In this document: positions 53,377 to 63,810 of the stretch, one piece after another
How the letters are laid out: every line of letters begins with the position of its first letter
Position numbering within the stretch: position 1 is the first letter of the stretch
DNA from: Agapetus fuscipes
Lineage: Eukaryota > Arthropoda > Insecta > Trichoptera > Glossosomatidae
Direction: 5' to 3'
Length of the DNA stretch: 64,000 nucleotides
Assembly (NCBI GenBank): GCA_951799405.1
Contig: OX637356.1
Location: forward strand, 11,431,229 to 11,495,228
Notes under the pieces: generated by a model
What the model was told of the DNA's origin: nothing
Seen by the model: only the letters and a program-made list of their open reading frames with translations
Database searches by the model: none
Translations under genes and position numbers: made by a program

Positions 53377-53633
53377 ATTTATTACAGAAAACAACAGCAC
53401 ATACACATGAAACAAGTAAAGATTTATAATAAATACATATAAGGCCAATAATAGTTTTCTTAAATAAAAATAATTACAATAAAAGCTTGTCTACAGCAAA
53501 TGTAACAGCAAACGAAAAGAACAAAAGAAAAATAATAGTATTGTTTTCAATGTCATTTATTGGAATCGAATGTCATTTGTTTTTGTTTGAGAAAATTTTC
53601 TTCATAGGAATTTCATTTACAGATTTTTCTTTT
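52909..53633 (-). other. Leader region between primer site and gag
   Basis: About 725 bp, AT-rich, with a 28-base T-run at 53349-53376. A 83-codon plus frame here is antisense and meaningless. It presumably holds packaging signals, which cannot be shown from sequence. Confidence 0.55.
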
Positions 53634-53646
53634 ACGTTGGGCGCCA
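53634..53646 (-). promoter_or_regulatory. Primer-binding site, tRNA-Lys
   Basis: On minus tggcgcccaacgt lies three bases after the 5' LTR. It is complementary to the 3' end of animal tRNA-Lys(CTT), which ends acgttgggcgcca. Confidence 0.85.
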
Positions 53647-53649
53647 AAA

Positions 53650-53911
53650 TGTGAGGGTTTTTCTTCTCTCCTGCTGATTGACACAATTAATAATATAACA
53701 TACACACTTTAATATGTTTACTTTTATTTCTTTCACAATGTATACACAATTAACCACAGCACAATAATATTCTTTATTCTTAATTACACAGGCTTGTGGC
53801 TATCCCGCCAGGCAAGCTTCTCCTCCCTTTCTGCCTTCCTTTGTTTTTCTTTTCATTCAAATTCAAATCTCATGTTCCATTTTACCTAACAAACAAATCC
53901 ATCTCGTTACA
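53650..53911 (-). repeat. 5' LTR of Ty3/gypsy-like element
   Basis: 262 bp; no difference from the 3' LTR found by eye. Followed by cact, the right half of the target duplication. Confidence 0.9.
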
Positions 53912-54070
53912 CACTTGAAGTGGGGTGGCCCCTGTTTCAAAGAACGCAGGTTCTTTTTGTTAAAATGGAGAAATCCTTGATAGAACTTTTGGGTTTAAAA
54001 TAACCACCCTTGGTGGGCATCGAATCTTAACCCTCTGGCTTTAAAGCAAGCCTTGTATAAACTGAGAAAT
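53912..54070 (-). repeat. SINE-C remnant, right of LTR element
   Basis: cacttgaagtggggtggccc, ggtttaaaataaccaccctt and ggtgggcatcgaatct (B-box complement) continue the worn SINE-C interrupted by the LTR element. Confidence 0.6.
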
Positions 54071-54164
54071 CGACCGTGTTTGCCTTTTAAGACCCGAATT
54101 TACGTAAGTAAAAAAACAAACAACTATTTTTTAAATAACTATATTCTACGGTGTATGCCCAGCA

Positions 54165-54260
54165 ACTTTCAAATAAACATAAGCCCAGCAATTTTTACCG
54201 TCCTTCCCTGCAACAGGAATGACATTGGCAAAGTAAACCATTTTTGTACAGCATGGTGGT
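54165..54260 (-). repeat. Repeat A, 5' half
   Basis: tttcaaataaacataagccc to ttgtacagcatggtgg; truncated both sides. Confidence 0.65.
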
Positions 54261-54320
54261 TCTACTGATATTACATCAGCAGATTAAAAAATGTTTTTTT
54301 TTATATATCGACTGCTCCAA

Positions 54321-54505
54321 GGAAGAAGGAAGTAACTCCGAAATTTAGGTTGTTGACTTATTTCCATTTCTGAAGGTAACAAATCATTATCTTCATTCCA
54401 AGATGACAGCCGTGTCTCTATCTCTTTTAAATTCGTTAATAAATTAATGTAAAAAATAGTTTATGCATTGTACTCCATGGAATAAATAACACTCAATTGG
54501 CTTTC
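54321..54505 (+). repeat. Fragment of the Harbinger-type MITE
   Basis: aggaagtaactccgaaattt to actcaattggctttc matches 19649-19835 closely over 185 bp, without the terminal repeats. Confidence 0.75.
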
Positions 54506-55019
54506 TTCAAAAGAGAAAATCTTCAAAAGAGTTTAAAAAATAAATGGTAGAACTGGTTCAGTTTTACGAGCCACAATTTTAGAACTGTGGGTTTTAAGCA
54601 AGGCACTGTAAATCTACCGATGTATCAAAGCCATCATCCCATACTAAAGTGAATAAGTACGACTATCTTATATAATGATACTATGGCCAATGATTCTATA
54701 CAGGTTTTCCACGTTTTGGGAGTGACGCCCGTCTAGCTATAAATGTGGATTATCATATTGAATGCCTCTCTAAGGGTATTGCGGTTTGAAAAAAAAAACG
54801 AAATTACATTGTTGGCAAGTCAGTGATCGATTATGGGATTGGATACGAGTTAAGTCAACTGCATACAGACAGAAAGGAAATAAAGGCATTATCTGCCATT
54901 GCCATAAAGACCTTTATCGTGTGAATTTGAAATTGGAGATATAGGATTTCATTATTATCACTTCTATCTATATTCTGAAAAACCTTTCAAGAAATTTGCT
55001 TTACATTTTTTGGTTTGAA
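54506..55019. other. Unassigned, repeat-like
   Basis: 54700-54790 (ccacgttttgggagtgacgc, ctctaagggtattgcgg) has the look of an old repeat. No gene. Confidence 0.4.
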
Positions 55020-55632
55020 ATTGATGTATGAGAGTGAAGCATGGACTATGATTGAGAGGGAAATGAGCAAGGTATGTAAGGGTGGAAATGAAGCACTTGA
55101 AGAGTGTGACAGGGAAAACTAAAAAAAAAAGAGATAAGAATGAATGAGTAAAAGAGAAATGAAAGTTGAAAGAGGATGCGAAAGCATAGGTTTAAAATGA
55201 TGGGATTAGATGGTTTGCACATGTAGGAAGACTGACAAAGTGCAGTAACAGAGAAAATGTTGAATGATTAAGAAGAAAATGAAGACTGAAAAAAAAATGG
55301 CTTGATCATATTGGGGAAATTGTGGGATATACATACATACAGTTTGTGGATTCGAATCCCGGCGGAGCACAAAAATATACCATTCATAATTCCAAATGTG
55401 CTTTTCGCTGGGTTGAAAAATTCATAAACTTTTACCAAAGACCGGTCACAGAAAGGTCCAACCAACCTTATAACAACTGGGTCTTGCTTGAAAATCGCAG
55501 AGGGCTCTTGAGGTGTGATACACACAAAAACAGCGCTCACCAAATAAATCATCCTAATATTATTAGTATACAGAGTGTATGAAGAAAATGTATAAAAAAG
55601 GTCATGGATGTGAATGAATTGAAAGAGGCGTT
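55020..55632 (+). pseudogene. LINE-X remnant split by SINE-B
   Basis: LMYESEAWTMIEREMSKV opens a typical LINE RT tail; later WFAHVGRLTKCSNREKM, KKWLDHIGEIV (before the SINE) and, after it, KKVMDVNELKEA correspond to the C-terminal blocks of the minus fragment at 26168-26410. Many stops and shifts. A SINE-B at 55336-55565 interrupts it. Confidence 0.65.
55336..55565 (+). mobile_element. SINE-B, head-truncated, in LINE-X
   Basis: Starts in the T-arm (gtggattcgaatcccggcgg), contains an internal deletion (cgcttt-to-cgaccaagctc missing), ends cacaaaaacagcgctcacca and aatattatta. Confidence 0.8.
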
Positions 55633-55633
55633 C

Positions 55634-55885
55634 CTGACTTATAGGAGGCTGACCACACATACTGTAAAAAAAATTGGTTCACCTAGCCAATGCCATCCCT
55701 TTTTCAGGGAAGGTCGGCAAGAGTTGCAGGGCTTATGTTGATTTAAGATTGGGTTTTTATATTGTAAGTCCACATGCAGCATTTTTAAGCGCGAACTTGT
55801 ACGTGTCTGCTTGTGGGAATGCATTTAATATGAATCTCAAATGCAGTATATCTTTGCAACTTAGATTACAGATTACAGATACAAA
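55634..55885 (+). repeat. Repeat A
   Basis: From cctgacttataggaggctga (short 5' deletion) to gcaacttagattacagatta. Confidence 0.8.
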
Positions 55886-56378
55886 GATAGAAATAAATGG
55901 AATAAATATTGAGAAGAATCTGTATTTCTAAACGAATTTGGATTATTTTAGTTTGGTTATTTAAAAACCAGACTATTTTAGCAACTTAATCAAAATTGTT
56001 CGACCTTGAGGTGTGATTCACACTAAAACTCTTTATTCAAATAATCCAAAAAGATTTTTCTCAACTTAGATATACATTTTTAATTACGTAGATTATTTTT
56101 TAAGGTTTTAACTTGAAAATATCAATGTCAAAATGGTATTAAAAAAAGAACTATTGCAGGGGTTGAAGACCTTACTGTGGCTTGGGTTAAAAAACTGGAT
56201 TTAATTAAAAGTTTTTTCGTTGAATTTTTCCAAAAAATAACCTGACACATTATTTTGCAAGTTTGTCGATGAAAAAATAAACTATGTAGAATTAAAAAGA
56301 AAACAAATAGCAAGAAAATGACGTCTAAGAAGAAAAAAATAATGAAAAAGCTAAGATATTAAATTTTAAACATTTTTT
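55886..56378. other. SINE-B tail scrap and unassigned DNA
   Basis: 56005-56050 (cttgaggtgtgattcacact, aaaactctttattcaaataa) is a SINE-B tail. A 61-codon minus frame at 56128-56313 has no motif. Confidence 0.45.
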
Positions 56379-56720
56379 GGCTTATAGGTTGGTATGAGTC
56401 TTACCACTCATTTTGAAAAAATGGTTCACTTTGTCACTCCTATTTCAGCATGGTCAGTCAAAGTTGTAGGGTTTATGTTAATTTGAGATTTGCATTTTCT
56501 TTTATAAGTCAGATACATTTGTAAGGTCGAACTTACTTAAGTCTGCTTGTAGGCATGCATTCAATATGAATCTTAAATGTTAGTTTTTTTTTGTAACATA
56601 GATAACAAAATGATCCACGGAGCATCATTATTATTCTGATTTTTTTTCTGCATGCTTGTGGCGGTGCATTATATGTGAATCTTAAATGGATTAATCTTTG
56701 CTACTTAAATTATAGATCGC
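56379..56720 (+). repeat. Repeat A, worn, with a second 3' end
   Basis: ttggcttataggttggtatg to gtaggcatgcattcaatatg, then at 56640 another 3' end (gcatgcttgtggcggtgcat to ttaaattatagat). Confidence 0.65.
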
Positions 56721-57117
56721 GAGTTATATGTTTTATACCATTATTAAGTTGTAAATAACGCTTCATTTTGTTAACGACTTTCGGTAAAAATTGAATATAT
56801 ATTTTTTCAATTTATCGATCTTTACCTTACACTTTTTATGTGTTCATAAATTTTATTTATTTATTCACGTTTGTACCCTTTTTTCATTGCCTTTAGAATA
56901 TTCGATATTTTCACGAGTTTTGGGTCACCCTCACGAAAAAGGGTTGCCTTTTTACGGTGAAACAAATTAATGAAAATATTGGAAAAATACAGTACTCGTG
57001 AAAATTCATTTACCATTTAAATTTCATATCGATGGTACACGTGGATTTTTTTGTATTTACTTTATGACAAAAATTACTCGAATAACTAATTTATTAGAAT
57101 TTTATTATTCGAAATAC
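56721..57117. other. No feature recognised
   Basis: AT-rich. A 69-codon plus frame at 56998-57207 runs into repeat A and is not a gene. Confidence 0.45.
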
Positions 57118-57310
57118 AAGGTCGGTGTAAGGTTCACCACCCGTATTGTAAAAACTGGTTCACATGTCCAATATCACCCTCGTTTCAAAGAATGGAGGCA
57201 AGAGTAGCAAGGTTTGTGTTGATTGGAGATTTGATTTTTTATTTTGTTAGACATACTGCATGGGTAAGTATGAACTTACATGTATCTGCTTATGAGCATG
57301 CATTTTATGT
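57118..57310 (+). repeat. Repeat A, worn
   Basis: aaggtcggtgtaaggttcac, ccaatatcaccctcgtttca, ctgcttatgagcatgcattt. Confidence 0.65.
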
Positions 57311-57324
57311 GACTTACACTTTCA

Positions 57325-57627
57325 TAACGCAACGCAACTAAGTTACACATATAGTGTAACTTCTTGCCGCGTTATCTCCGAAGGGGTCGCATGTGGCGAG
57401 TTGAACTTATTTATTTTTACAGGTAAGGGGGCCAGCCTAACGCCAACCACTTCATTTGAAGTGGCGGTTTCCCGTACTTATTTCGGAGTAAACCTTGCCG
57501 GTATTTTATTTTGGGGTTTGAAATAAACACCGTAATGGGAAGTCATTTCTGACACCCTCGGTGGGATTCGAACCTGAGCTCATGGCATGGAATGCAAGCA
57601 CTCTACCAACTGAGCTATCGACCGGAC
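57325..57627 (-). mobile_element. SINE-C, full-length
   Basis: Minus-oriented. End gcaactaagttacacatata, block cgcgttatctccgaaggggt-cgc, palindrome acttcatttgaagtgg, then B-box complement ggattcgaacc and A-box complement ccaactgagcta, with the head ending gaccgga. Confidence 0.9.
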
Positions 57628-58299
57628 TAATCGGACAAACCGGACATCCTTGCAATTTCCATTTTACAAGAAGTAGGTCTAAATTGATTTGAAAATAAAT
57701 CTTTATGAGACCGGAATCGATACGCACTGTGGATTACAATTTTTCTTTGTAATATGGTAAATCTTTGTTGACCTTAGCCCTGGTTAATAAATTGAAACGG
57801 TTAATCAAATTAACCATCGGCAAGTTAACGATCAATCTGGTACGCATAGTTAACATTTCCTTTTATGTCTCAAACGCCATTGAATATAATTGATTAAATT
57901 ATGTTTGTTTTTTTCTATGACGTGATTTATGTAATTTTTATTCTAACTATGAAACAGTGACGAAAAATCGATAAAAGCAAATAGCTATTCCCGTACTTTA
58001 TTAAGTACCTACAAAATGGATTCAATTCTTCCTTATCTCAAATGATTTTAAGTTTCAAAATACCTTGAAACGCAAGGTAGAGATGTACACAGCTTAAACT
58101 GAATTTAGACGACAGCTAAAAGAGGACGCTGTTATGACTTTATGAACTTCAAACTGATAAAATCAATGGGCTCCATTTTGTTTTTCATCAACAAAATACT
58201 TCAAAAATCTTAGGGATTCAGCCAAATTGACATTAAACTATCAAATGTCACGTTTTTCAAGATGGCGACGTTACTTCCGATTTTCACCACTTTCACTTT
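57628..58299. other. No feature recognised
   Basis: No exon or named repeat seen. Confidence 0.45.
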
Positions 58300-58370
58300 A
58301 ACCAGTCGAGTTCATTTATTTCCTGGAGCGCTTTCGACGTTATAACATCATTATCAAGAGGACAACAAAC
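58300..58370. mobile_element. MITE-G-like fragment
   Basis: tggagcgctttcgacgttat followed by aacatcattatcaagaggac, shared with 24.9 kb. Confidence 0.4.
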
Positions 58371-59264
58371 AGATCATAAATTACGAATGGGAATTCCGGA
58401 GAATGTTTTAGGTGGCATAGCTTTAGGTAAGGTGAGGGAAGGGGTAAATATAATATAATTAAAAAAAAAACCTTCTCTAAGGCAATCGGAAAATCTTATA
58501 TTTTAGCCTACCCACAGCTGAAATGCTGTGAACAACTCTGCTATAAGATATACCAAGGATTAAAGAGCAGAAATTTCGTAGTTGTAGATCATTTAAGAAA
58601 TGTACAATAAATTTTCTTCTGAACAAGTTTTTCTGGTTTAGTTTTATCTTCATCCTTTTATCACTGTTAGCAGCCATAATTTTTTATTCCTGTTGTAGAA
58701 TACAAACGTGTTAGGTGAATTTCCATTATAAAATATTTTTACAGCTTCATAATTCTAATTTGGTGATAAATAAATTAAATACTGGATACAAAAAAAGATG
58801 TATCTAAATGACATAAGCGCCTTGAAATTCCCAATTAAACGTTTATTTTCTATGTATGTATGCAAATCTATAATCTAATTTGTAAAGATATATTGACGTT
58901 TAAGGCTTATGCTTAATCAGAAAAGAACGACTATTTTTACACCGAAGAATTTAGGAAAGAAAAAAAAAATTGGCTCATTTTGCTTGTACATAAGATGAAC
59001 CTTTAACGTTGTTGTTATTTGTGTTCATGTACATATTATTTATTTCTTTTAAGTTTACTTCAAGGCTTAGTACACATAATTACAGTATCTGAATTGTTTT
59101 TGTTGTTAGTCGTAAAAGTTCAATAATCTCCAATCAAAATTGACCTTGTGAAGGTTAAAGCTATAAAAATGTATAAATTGCTCTAAAAATAACTGCTTTG
59201 TTTTTCTAAGGAAGCTGGAAAAACTAGAACTATGTCTACCTTGAAGCATAAGAAAATGATTGGA
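58371..59264. other. No gene recognised
   Basis: 58865-58910 (atctaatttgtaaagatata) is a repeat A end. Other frames (58477-58677, 59106-59312) have no motif. Confidence 0.4.
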
Positions 59265-59335
59265 CCTAGTGGTTAACGCTTTGGCCTCGTAATCAAAAGT
59301 TAGTGGGTTCAAACAATAGCAAGGTGCTCGAGAGA
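59265..59335 (+). repeat. tRNA-like fragment (SINE head)
   Basis: cctagtggttaacgctttgg and agtgggttcaaac resemble D-arm and T-arm; acceptor stem not formed. Probably a SINE head of a third family. Confidence 0.4.
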
Positions 59336-59387
59336 TTTCCTATTTTTGTCAGTAAAACTGACTGTTGTTTTTTAATTGCTAAAACTC

Positions 59388-59606
59388 ATCTAATCTAATC
59401 TAAGTTGGAAAGATATATATCATTTAAGAATTATATTAAACGCATTCCCACAAGCAGACATGTATAATTTCGCGCTAACACATGCCGCATGTGGACCTAC
59501 AATATAAAAACCCAAACTCAAGTGAACATAAGCCCTGCAACTCTTGCCGAACTTTCATGAAACAGGGGTGACATTGGCAAAGTGAACCATTTTGTATAGT
59601 GTGAAC
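59388..59606 (-). repeat. Repeat A
   Basis: From tctaatctaatctaagttgg to aaagtgaaccattttgtata; 5' end lost. Confidence 0.8.
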
Positions 59607-59644
59607 CAAATAGGTACTTTAAGGATAAATGATGGGTTGACTAA

Positions 59645-59940
59645 CTATAATAATATTACGATGATTTATTACGTGAGCGCTGTTTTTGTATAAATCTCAC
59701 CTACAGAGCTCTCTGCAAGCTTGGAAGTCGATATAGAAAGCACCAATTCTCAAGCAAGACCCAGTTTCTGTAAGGCTAAATTTGGCGGCCGATCTTTGGT
59801 AAAGGTATATAATATTTCAACCCAGCGAAGAGCATATTTGAAAATATACATGAAATATTTTTTGTGCTCCACCGGGCTTCGAACTCACGACCTTCCTTTT
59901 ACTAGTCCGAAGCGCTAATCACTAAACTACACACCGATCA
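59645..59940 (-). mobile_element. SINE-B, full-length, worn
   Basis: aataatattacgatgattta, gtgagcgctgtttttgtata, ctcaagcaagacccagtttc, then the head complement cttcgaactcacgacctt and aaactacacaccgatca. Confidence 0.8.
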
Positions 59941-60049
59941 AAATTATGGCACTTAGTACCAAAGTATTTATTTCTTATATTTAACGATGCGAGTTGGATT
60001 TTGGAAATTCAGGGGCAAATGCCGATTTGTACCAAAATGCATGGCGCGA

Positions 60050-60245
60050 GCTGCATAAAAAAACGTAACTAAGCTGCAAATATAGTGAATTTTTTATCGT
60101 GTACTTCTTCAGGGGGGTGGTACTCATTTTTTGTCAAGGCTGAGTAAATCTTGCCGGTATTTTAATTTGGATTTGAAATAAACACCGAAATGGGAAATCA
60201 TTTCTGACACCCTCGGTGGGATTCAAACCTGAGCTCTCGGAATGG
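60050..60245 (-). mobile_element. SINE-C, internally deleted
   Basis: gtaactaagctgcaaatata, ggctgagtaaatcttgccgg, ataaacaccgaaatgggaaa, B-box complement gggattcaaacc. The palindromic middle is missing. Confidence 0.8.
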
Positions 60246-60682
60246 AAAAAGTTATTCTGTTGATTTTTGTACAAAACTCTGATCAAACACATTTTTTTGA
60301 TGTGTTTTCTTTAATCAAACATTCATGTCCTACACGTTTCTCACACATGTCAAATCGTCTCTAACAAAGCACGATACAAGCAAACTGTCTGATAGTACAT
60401 ATACCTATCTTAGATAATGTTGGTTAACATATCTGTCCCACCCATACTGTGTCTCAGCAGTTGGAACAGATCCATACATACAATATGTACAAGGGTAGCA
60501 ACTTGAGAAGCAAGGACTTGAGGTGTGCTGAGAGGTCTTGAGACACTTCTGCGTATCTTGGTTAAGAACCGTTGCGTTGTTGACACGTGAAGCTTTATCG
60601 AGGGGTTGTTTGTATCACTGAAAACTATTTGAAATAATCTTTTTTTATTTATATTCTTTTTCTGTTTAAGTTTATTGACGTA
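60246..60682. other. No feature recognised
   Basis: No exon or named repeat seen. Confidence 0.45.
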
Positions 60683-60760
60683 CCGTCCCCCCAGTGCTTG
60701 TTTGGCTTTTCCACCATTTGATTCAAAGACGACCTTAATCTGTGTTAAGAAAAAAACAGA
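60683..60760 (+). mobile_element. MITE-A, one end only
   Basis: cgtccccccagtgcttgttt and accatttgattcaaagacga; cut off by a repeat A fragment. Confidence 0.7.
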
Positions 60761-60920
60761 AAGCCAGCAAGAGTAGCAGGCTAATTTTCATTTGAGATGG
60801 GGTTTAATATTGTAAGTCCACATACGGCATATTTAAGCGCTAACTTACACGTGTCTGCTTTTTGGAATGCATTAAATATGAATCTCAAATGTAATAAATC
60901 TTTGAAACTTAGATTAAATA
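60761..60920 (+). repeat. Repeat A, 5'-truncated
   Basis: agccagcaagagtagcaggc to ctttgaaacttagattaaat. Confidence 0.7.
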
Positions 60921-61539
60921 TTACACATTTGAATTGTAACTTTTATTTGTTACCCATTTAATCCAGACATCCTTTATGATACCCATTTTTCTCTTAACAC
61001 GGTTCTTAAAATCCGTTTGAATTCTGTACAAAATGACTAAGGACTGCAATTCTAATTTAAAACCAATTTACGAAAAGACCAAATATATTACGGATTTTCT
61101 GAAATCGAAAATTAGTTGATAGATACCTATGCAGTTTACCACTATCAAATTAATTTTCAATTAATTTTCTCAAAGATTCATTTAAAACTATACGCCTTTG
61201 CTCACTATTTAGTAGTAGCGTATTTACATTTTCTATATCCATATACAATTCTATTATATACGAGTATGTATACCACTCTAGCAAGACACTCTCAGCTTCA
61301 ACAACCTTTGTCTTACGTCTAGGTGCACAAAGGGTTTTTAATATATTATACAATACATAGTATACGAATCCAGTACATAAGTTTTCAAGTCTACCCACTA
61401 GGCCATACCACTGTTTAACCCTCCATCTGTCACAGTTATGCAAAAAAACACACATAAAGTTTTTCGCGAAACTCTTCGATTCAAAAGCGACGAAGGTTCC
61501 TTCCCTTCCGAAAAACCTCCGAGGTCTTCGAACCTACAT
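60921..61539. other. No gene recognised
   Basis: Two overlapping frames on opposite strands (61116-61322 plus; 61150-61455 minus, 101 codons) carry no motif or splice context. Confidence 0.4.
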
Positions 61540-61610
61540 GTGACTGTCTGTGGGCATGCATTTGATATGAGCCTTAAGTTTTCATATATCTTTGCAGCTA
61601 AGATTATTAT
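61540..61610 (+). repeat. Repeat A, 3' end
   Basis: atgtgactgtctgtgggcat to ctttgcagctaagattatta. Confidence 0.7.
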
Positions 61611-61652
61611 TATTCAAAAATCTATAATCTATGTTGCAAATATATATTAACA

Positions 61653-61690
61653 CTAGCAGACTGACCATGCTGCGCACGGCTGTCTGCTAG
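61653..61690. other. Small hairpin in a GC-rich patch
   Basis: ctagcagac ... gtctgctag around tgaccatgctgcgcacggct; perfect 9-bp arms. It may be part of an old element. Confidence 0.4.
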
Positions 61691-61837
61691 GCCCTTCGGG
61701 CAGTGTAAGTCTGGCTTTGCAATAATTTTTCCTCACACCTCCTTCATAGTAATTAAATGCTTTAAGAAGTAATTTGAAAAAAAATTGCGGTAAAAGGGTT
61801 ATTTAGTTCTTTCATGTTATGAGTATCTTGTATGAAG

Positions 61838-63810
61838 CATGAGGTATGAGTCTGACCTCCCATAGGTACCTTAAAAAAATGTTCACTGAACGAATGTTTC
61901 TCTGTTTCTGAAAAGGCCGGCAAAAGTTGTAGGGCTTTTGGTCAAGAGAGGCTGAAATTTGTATTTGTAATTACACATGCAGCGTTTGTAAGCGCAAACT
62001 CACTCATGTCTGCTTGGGGGCATGCATTCAATATGAATTATAAAATGTATGTATGCAACTTAGATTTATATTCTAAAATTAAAAACATCAAGTGCCACAA
62101 TTATATGTTAGCGTGAACAAACATTTGCCAGCCTGAGCGTGTGAATTATATTTGAATTGATTTGCATTGAATATGAATTATAAAATGTATCTATGCAACT
62201 TAGATTAATATTCTAATATTAAAAACATCAAGTGCCACAATTATATGTTAGCGTGAAAAAACATTTGCCAGCTTGTGGGTGTGCATTGTATTTGAATCAT
62301 CAAATCTCTTTTGTGCAACTTTAGATTATAAATTAAGATAACCGTTGTTTATGGATTTTTCAAACTCAAATTCCTTGACTTAAGGGTTAGTATGAGGCTC
62401 ACCACCCATATCGCATAAATGGGTTCACTTAACTAATGTTCCCCCTGTTTCTGAAAAGGTCGGCAAAAGTTGCAGAGCTTATGTGCATGAGAGGCCTTAA
62501 TTTTAATTTGTAAGTTCACATGCAGCATTTTTAAGCGGGAACTCACTCGTGTCTCCATGGAAGCATGCATTGAATATGAATTATAAAATGTATCTATTCA
62601 ACTTAGATTTATATTCTAATATTAAAAACATCAAGTGCCACAATTATATGTTAGCGTGAAATGACATTTGCCAGCTTATGGGTGTGCATTTAATTTTAAT
62701 CATCAAATAAGTTTTTTGGCAACTTTAGATTATTAATTAAGATTAACGTTGTTTAAGGATTTTTCAAACTCAAAACCTTGACTGATAGGTTGGTATGCGG
62801 CTGACCACCCATACTGTGAAAAATGGTTCACTTTGTTAATGTCACCCCTGTTTCAGGGAAGGATGGCAAGAGTTGCAGGGCTTATGTTTATTTGAGATTG
62901 GGTTTTATAATGTAGGTCCACATGCGGCATGTGCCAGCGCGAAATCATACATGTCTGCTTGTGGGAATGCATTGAATATAAATCTTAAATGATATATATC
63001 CTTGCAGCTTAGATTAGATTAGAAATTCCTTGACTTATGGGTTAGTATGAGCCTGAATACCCATATCGCAAAAAATGGTTCATTTGAAAAATGTTTCCCC
63101 TGTTTTTGAAAAGGGTGGCAAAAGTTGCAGGGCTCATGTTCATTACAGGCCTTAATTTGAATTTGTAAGTTCACATACAGCATTTATAAGCGCGAATCCA
63201 CTCGTGTCTCCAGGGGGGCATGCATTGAATATGAATTATAAAAGTTATTGTATCTGTGCAACTTAGATTATATATTCTAATATTTAAAAAAAATCAAGCG
63301 CCACAACTATATGTTAGCGTGAAATGACATTTGCCAGTTTGTGGGCGTGCATTCAATTTGAATCATCAAATTTTTAAGGTTTTACTAACAAACTACAAAC
63401 TAGTTAAACTACACTTGTTGGTTTGTGGGCATACATCTGAGAGCTTTAAATGAATATATCTTTGCAACTTAGATTATAGATTATAGATTATTATAGATTA
63501 TAAATTAAGATTACCGTTGTTTAAGGATTTTTCAAACTCAAATTCCTTGACTTAAGGGTTAGTATGAGGCTTACCACCCATATCGCATAAATGGGTTCAC
63601 TTAACAAATGTGTCCCCTGTTTCTGAAAAGGTCAGCAAAAGTTGCAGGGCTTATGGTCATGAGAGGCTGAAATTTTTATTTGTAAATACACATGCAGCAT
63701 TTGTAAGCGCAAACTCACTCGTGTCTCCGTGCAGGAGTGCATTGAATATGAATTATAAATGTTAATGCGTCTATGCAACTTAGATTGTATATTATAATAA
63801 TACTTAAAAA
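61838..63810 (+). repeat. Higher-order array of repeat A variants with linker
   Basis: Variant repeat A copies (about 61838-62070, 62373-62600, 63026-63265, 63543-63785) alternate with a linker carrying aacatcaagtgccacaatta / tatgttagcgtgaa (62079, 62219, 62622, 63283, worn at 63806) and ggatttttcaaactcaaa before the next copy. A canonical repeat A (62775-63020) and a 3' end (63400-63490) are inserted. All units have the same orientation. Confidence 0.75.
62775..63020 (+). repeat. Canonical repeat A within the array
   Basis: ccttgactgataggttggta to gcagcttagattagattaga; closer to dispersed copies than to its neighbours, so a later insertion. Confidence 0.75.

Larger units (their letters stand above)
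50669..53911 (-). mobile_element. Ty3/gypsy-like LTR retrotransposon with pol deletion
   Basis: 3.24 kb element on minus: 5' LTR, tRNA-Lys primer site, leader, gag, end of integrase, AT-rich 3' region, polypurine tract, 3' LTR. Protease, RT, RNase H and most of integrase are missing between gag and the integrase tail. LTRs look identical, so insertion is young, probably driven by enzymes of an intact relative. The 4-bp target duplication is CACT (CACTT if the outermost T is counted with the flank). Confidence 0.9.

Noticed and set aside
51786..53410. Plus-strand frames inside the LTR element (51786-52001, 53159-53410)
   Set aside because: Antisense to integrase remnant or within leader; low-complexity Tyr/Phe-rich translations.
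6742..57627. tRNA genes at SINE heads (6742, 38461, 42270, 57627 and others)
   Set aside because: A and B boxes are present but acceptor and anticodon stems are broken, and each is followed by a SINE body.
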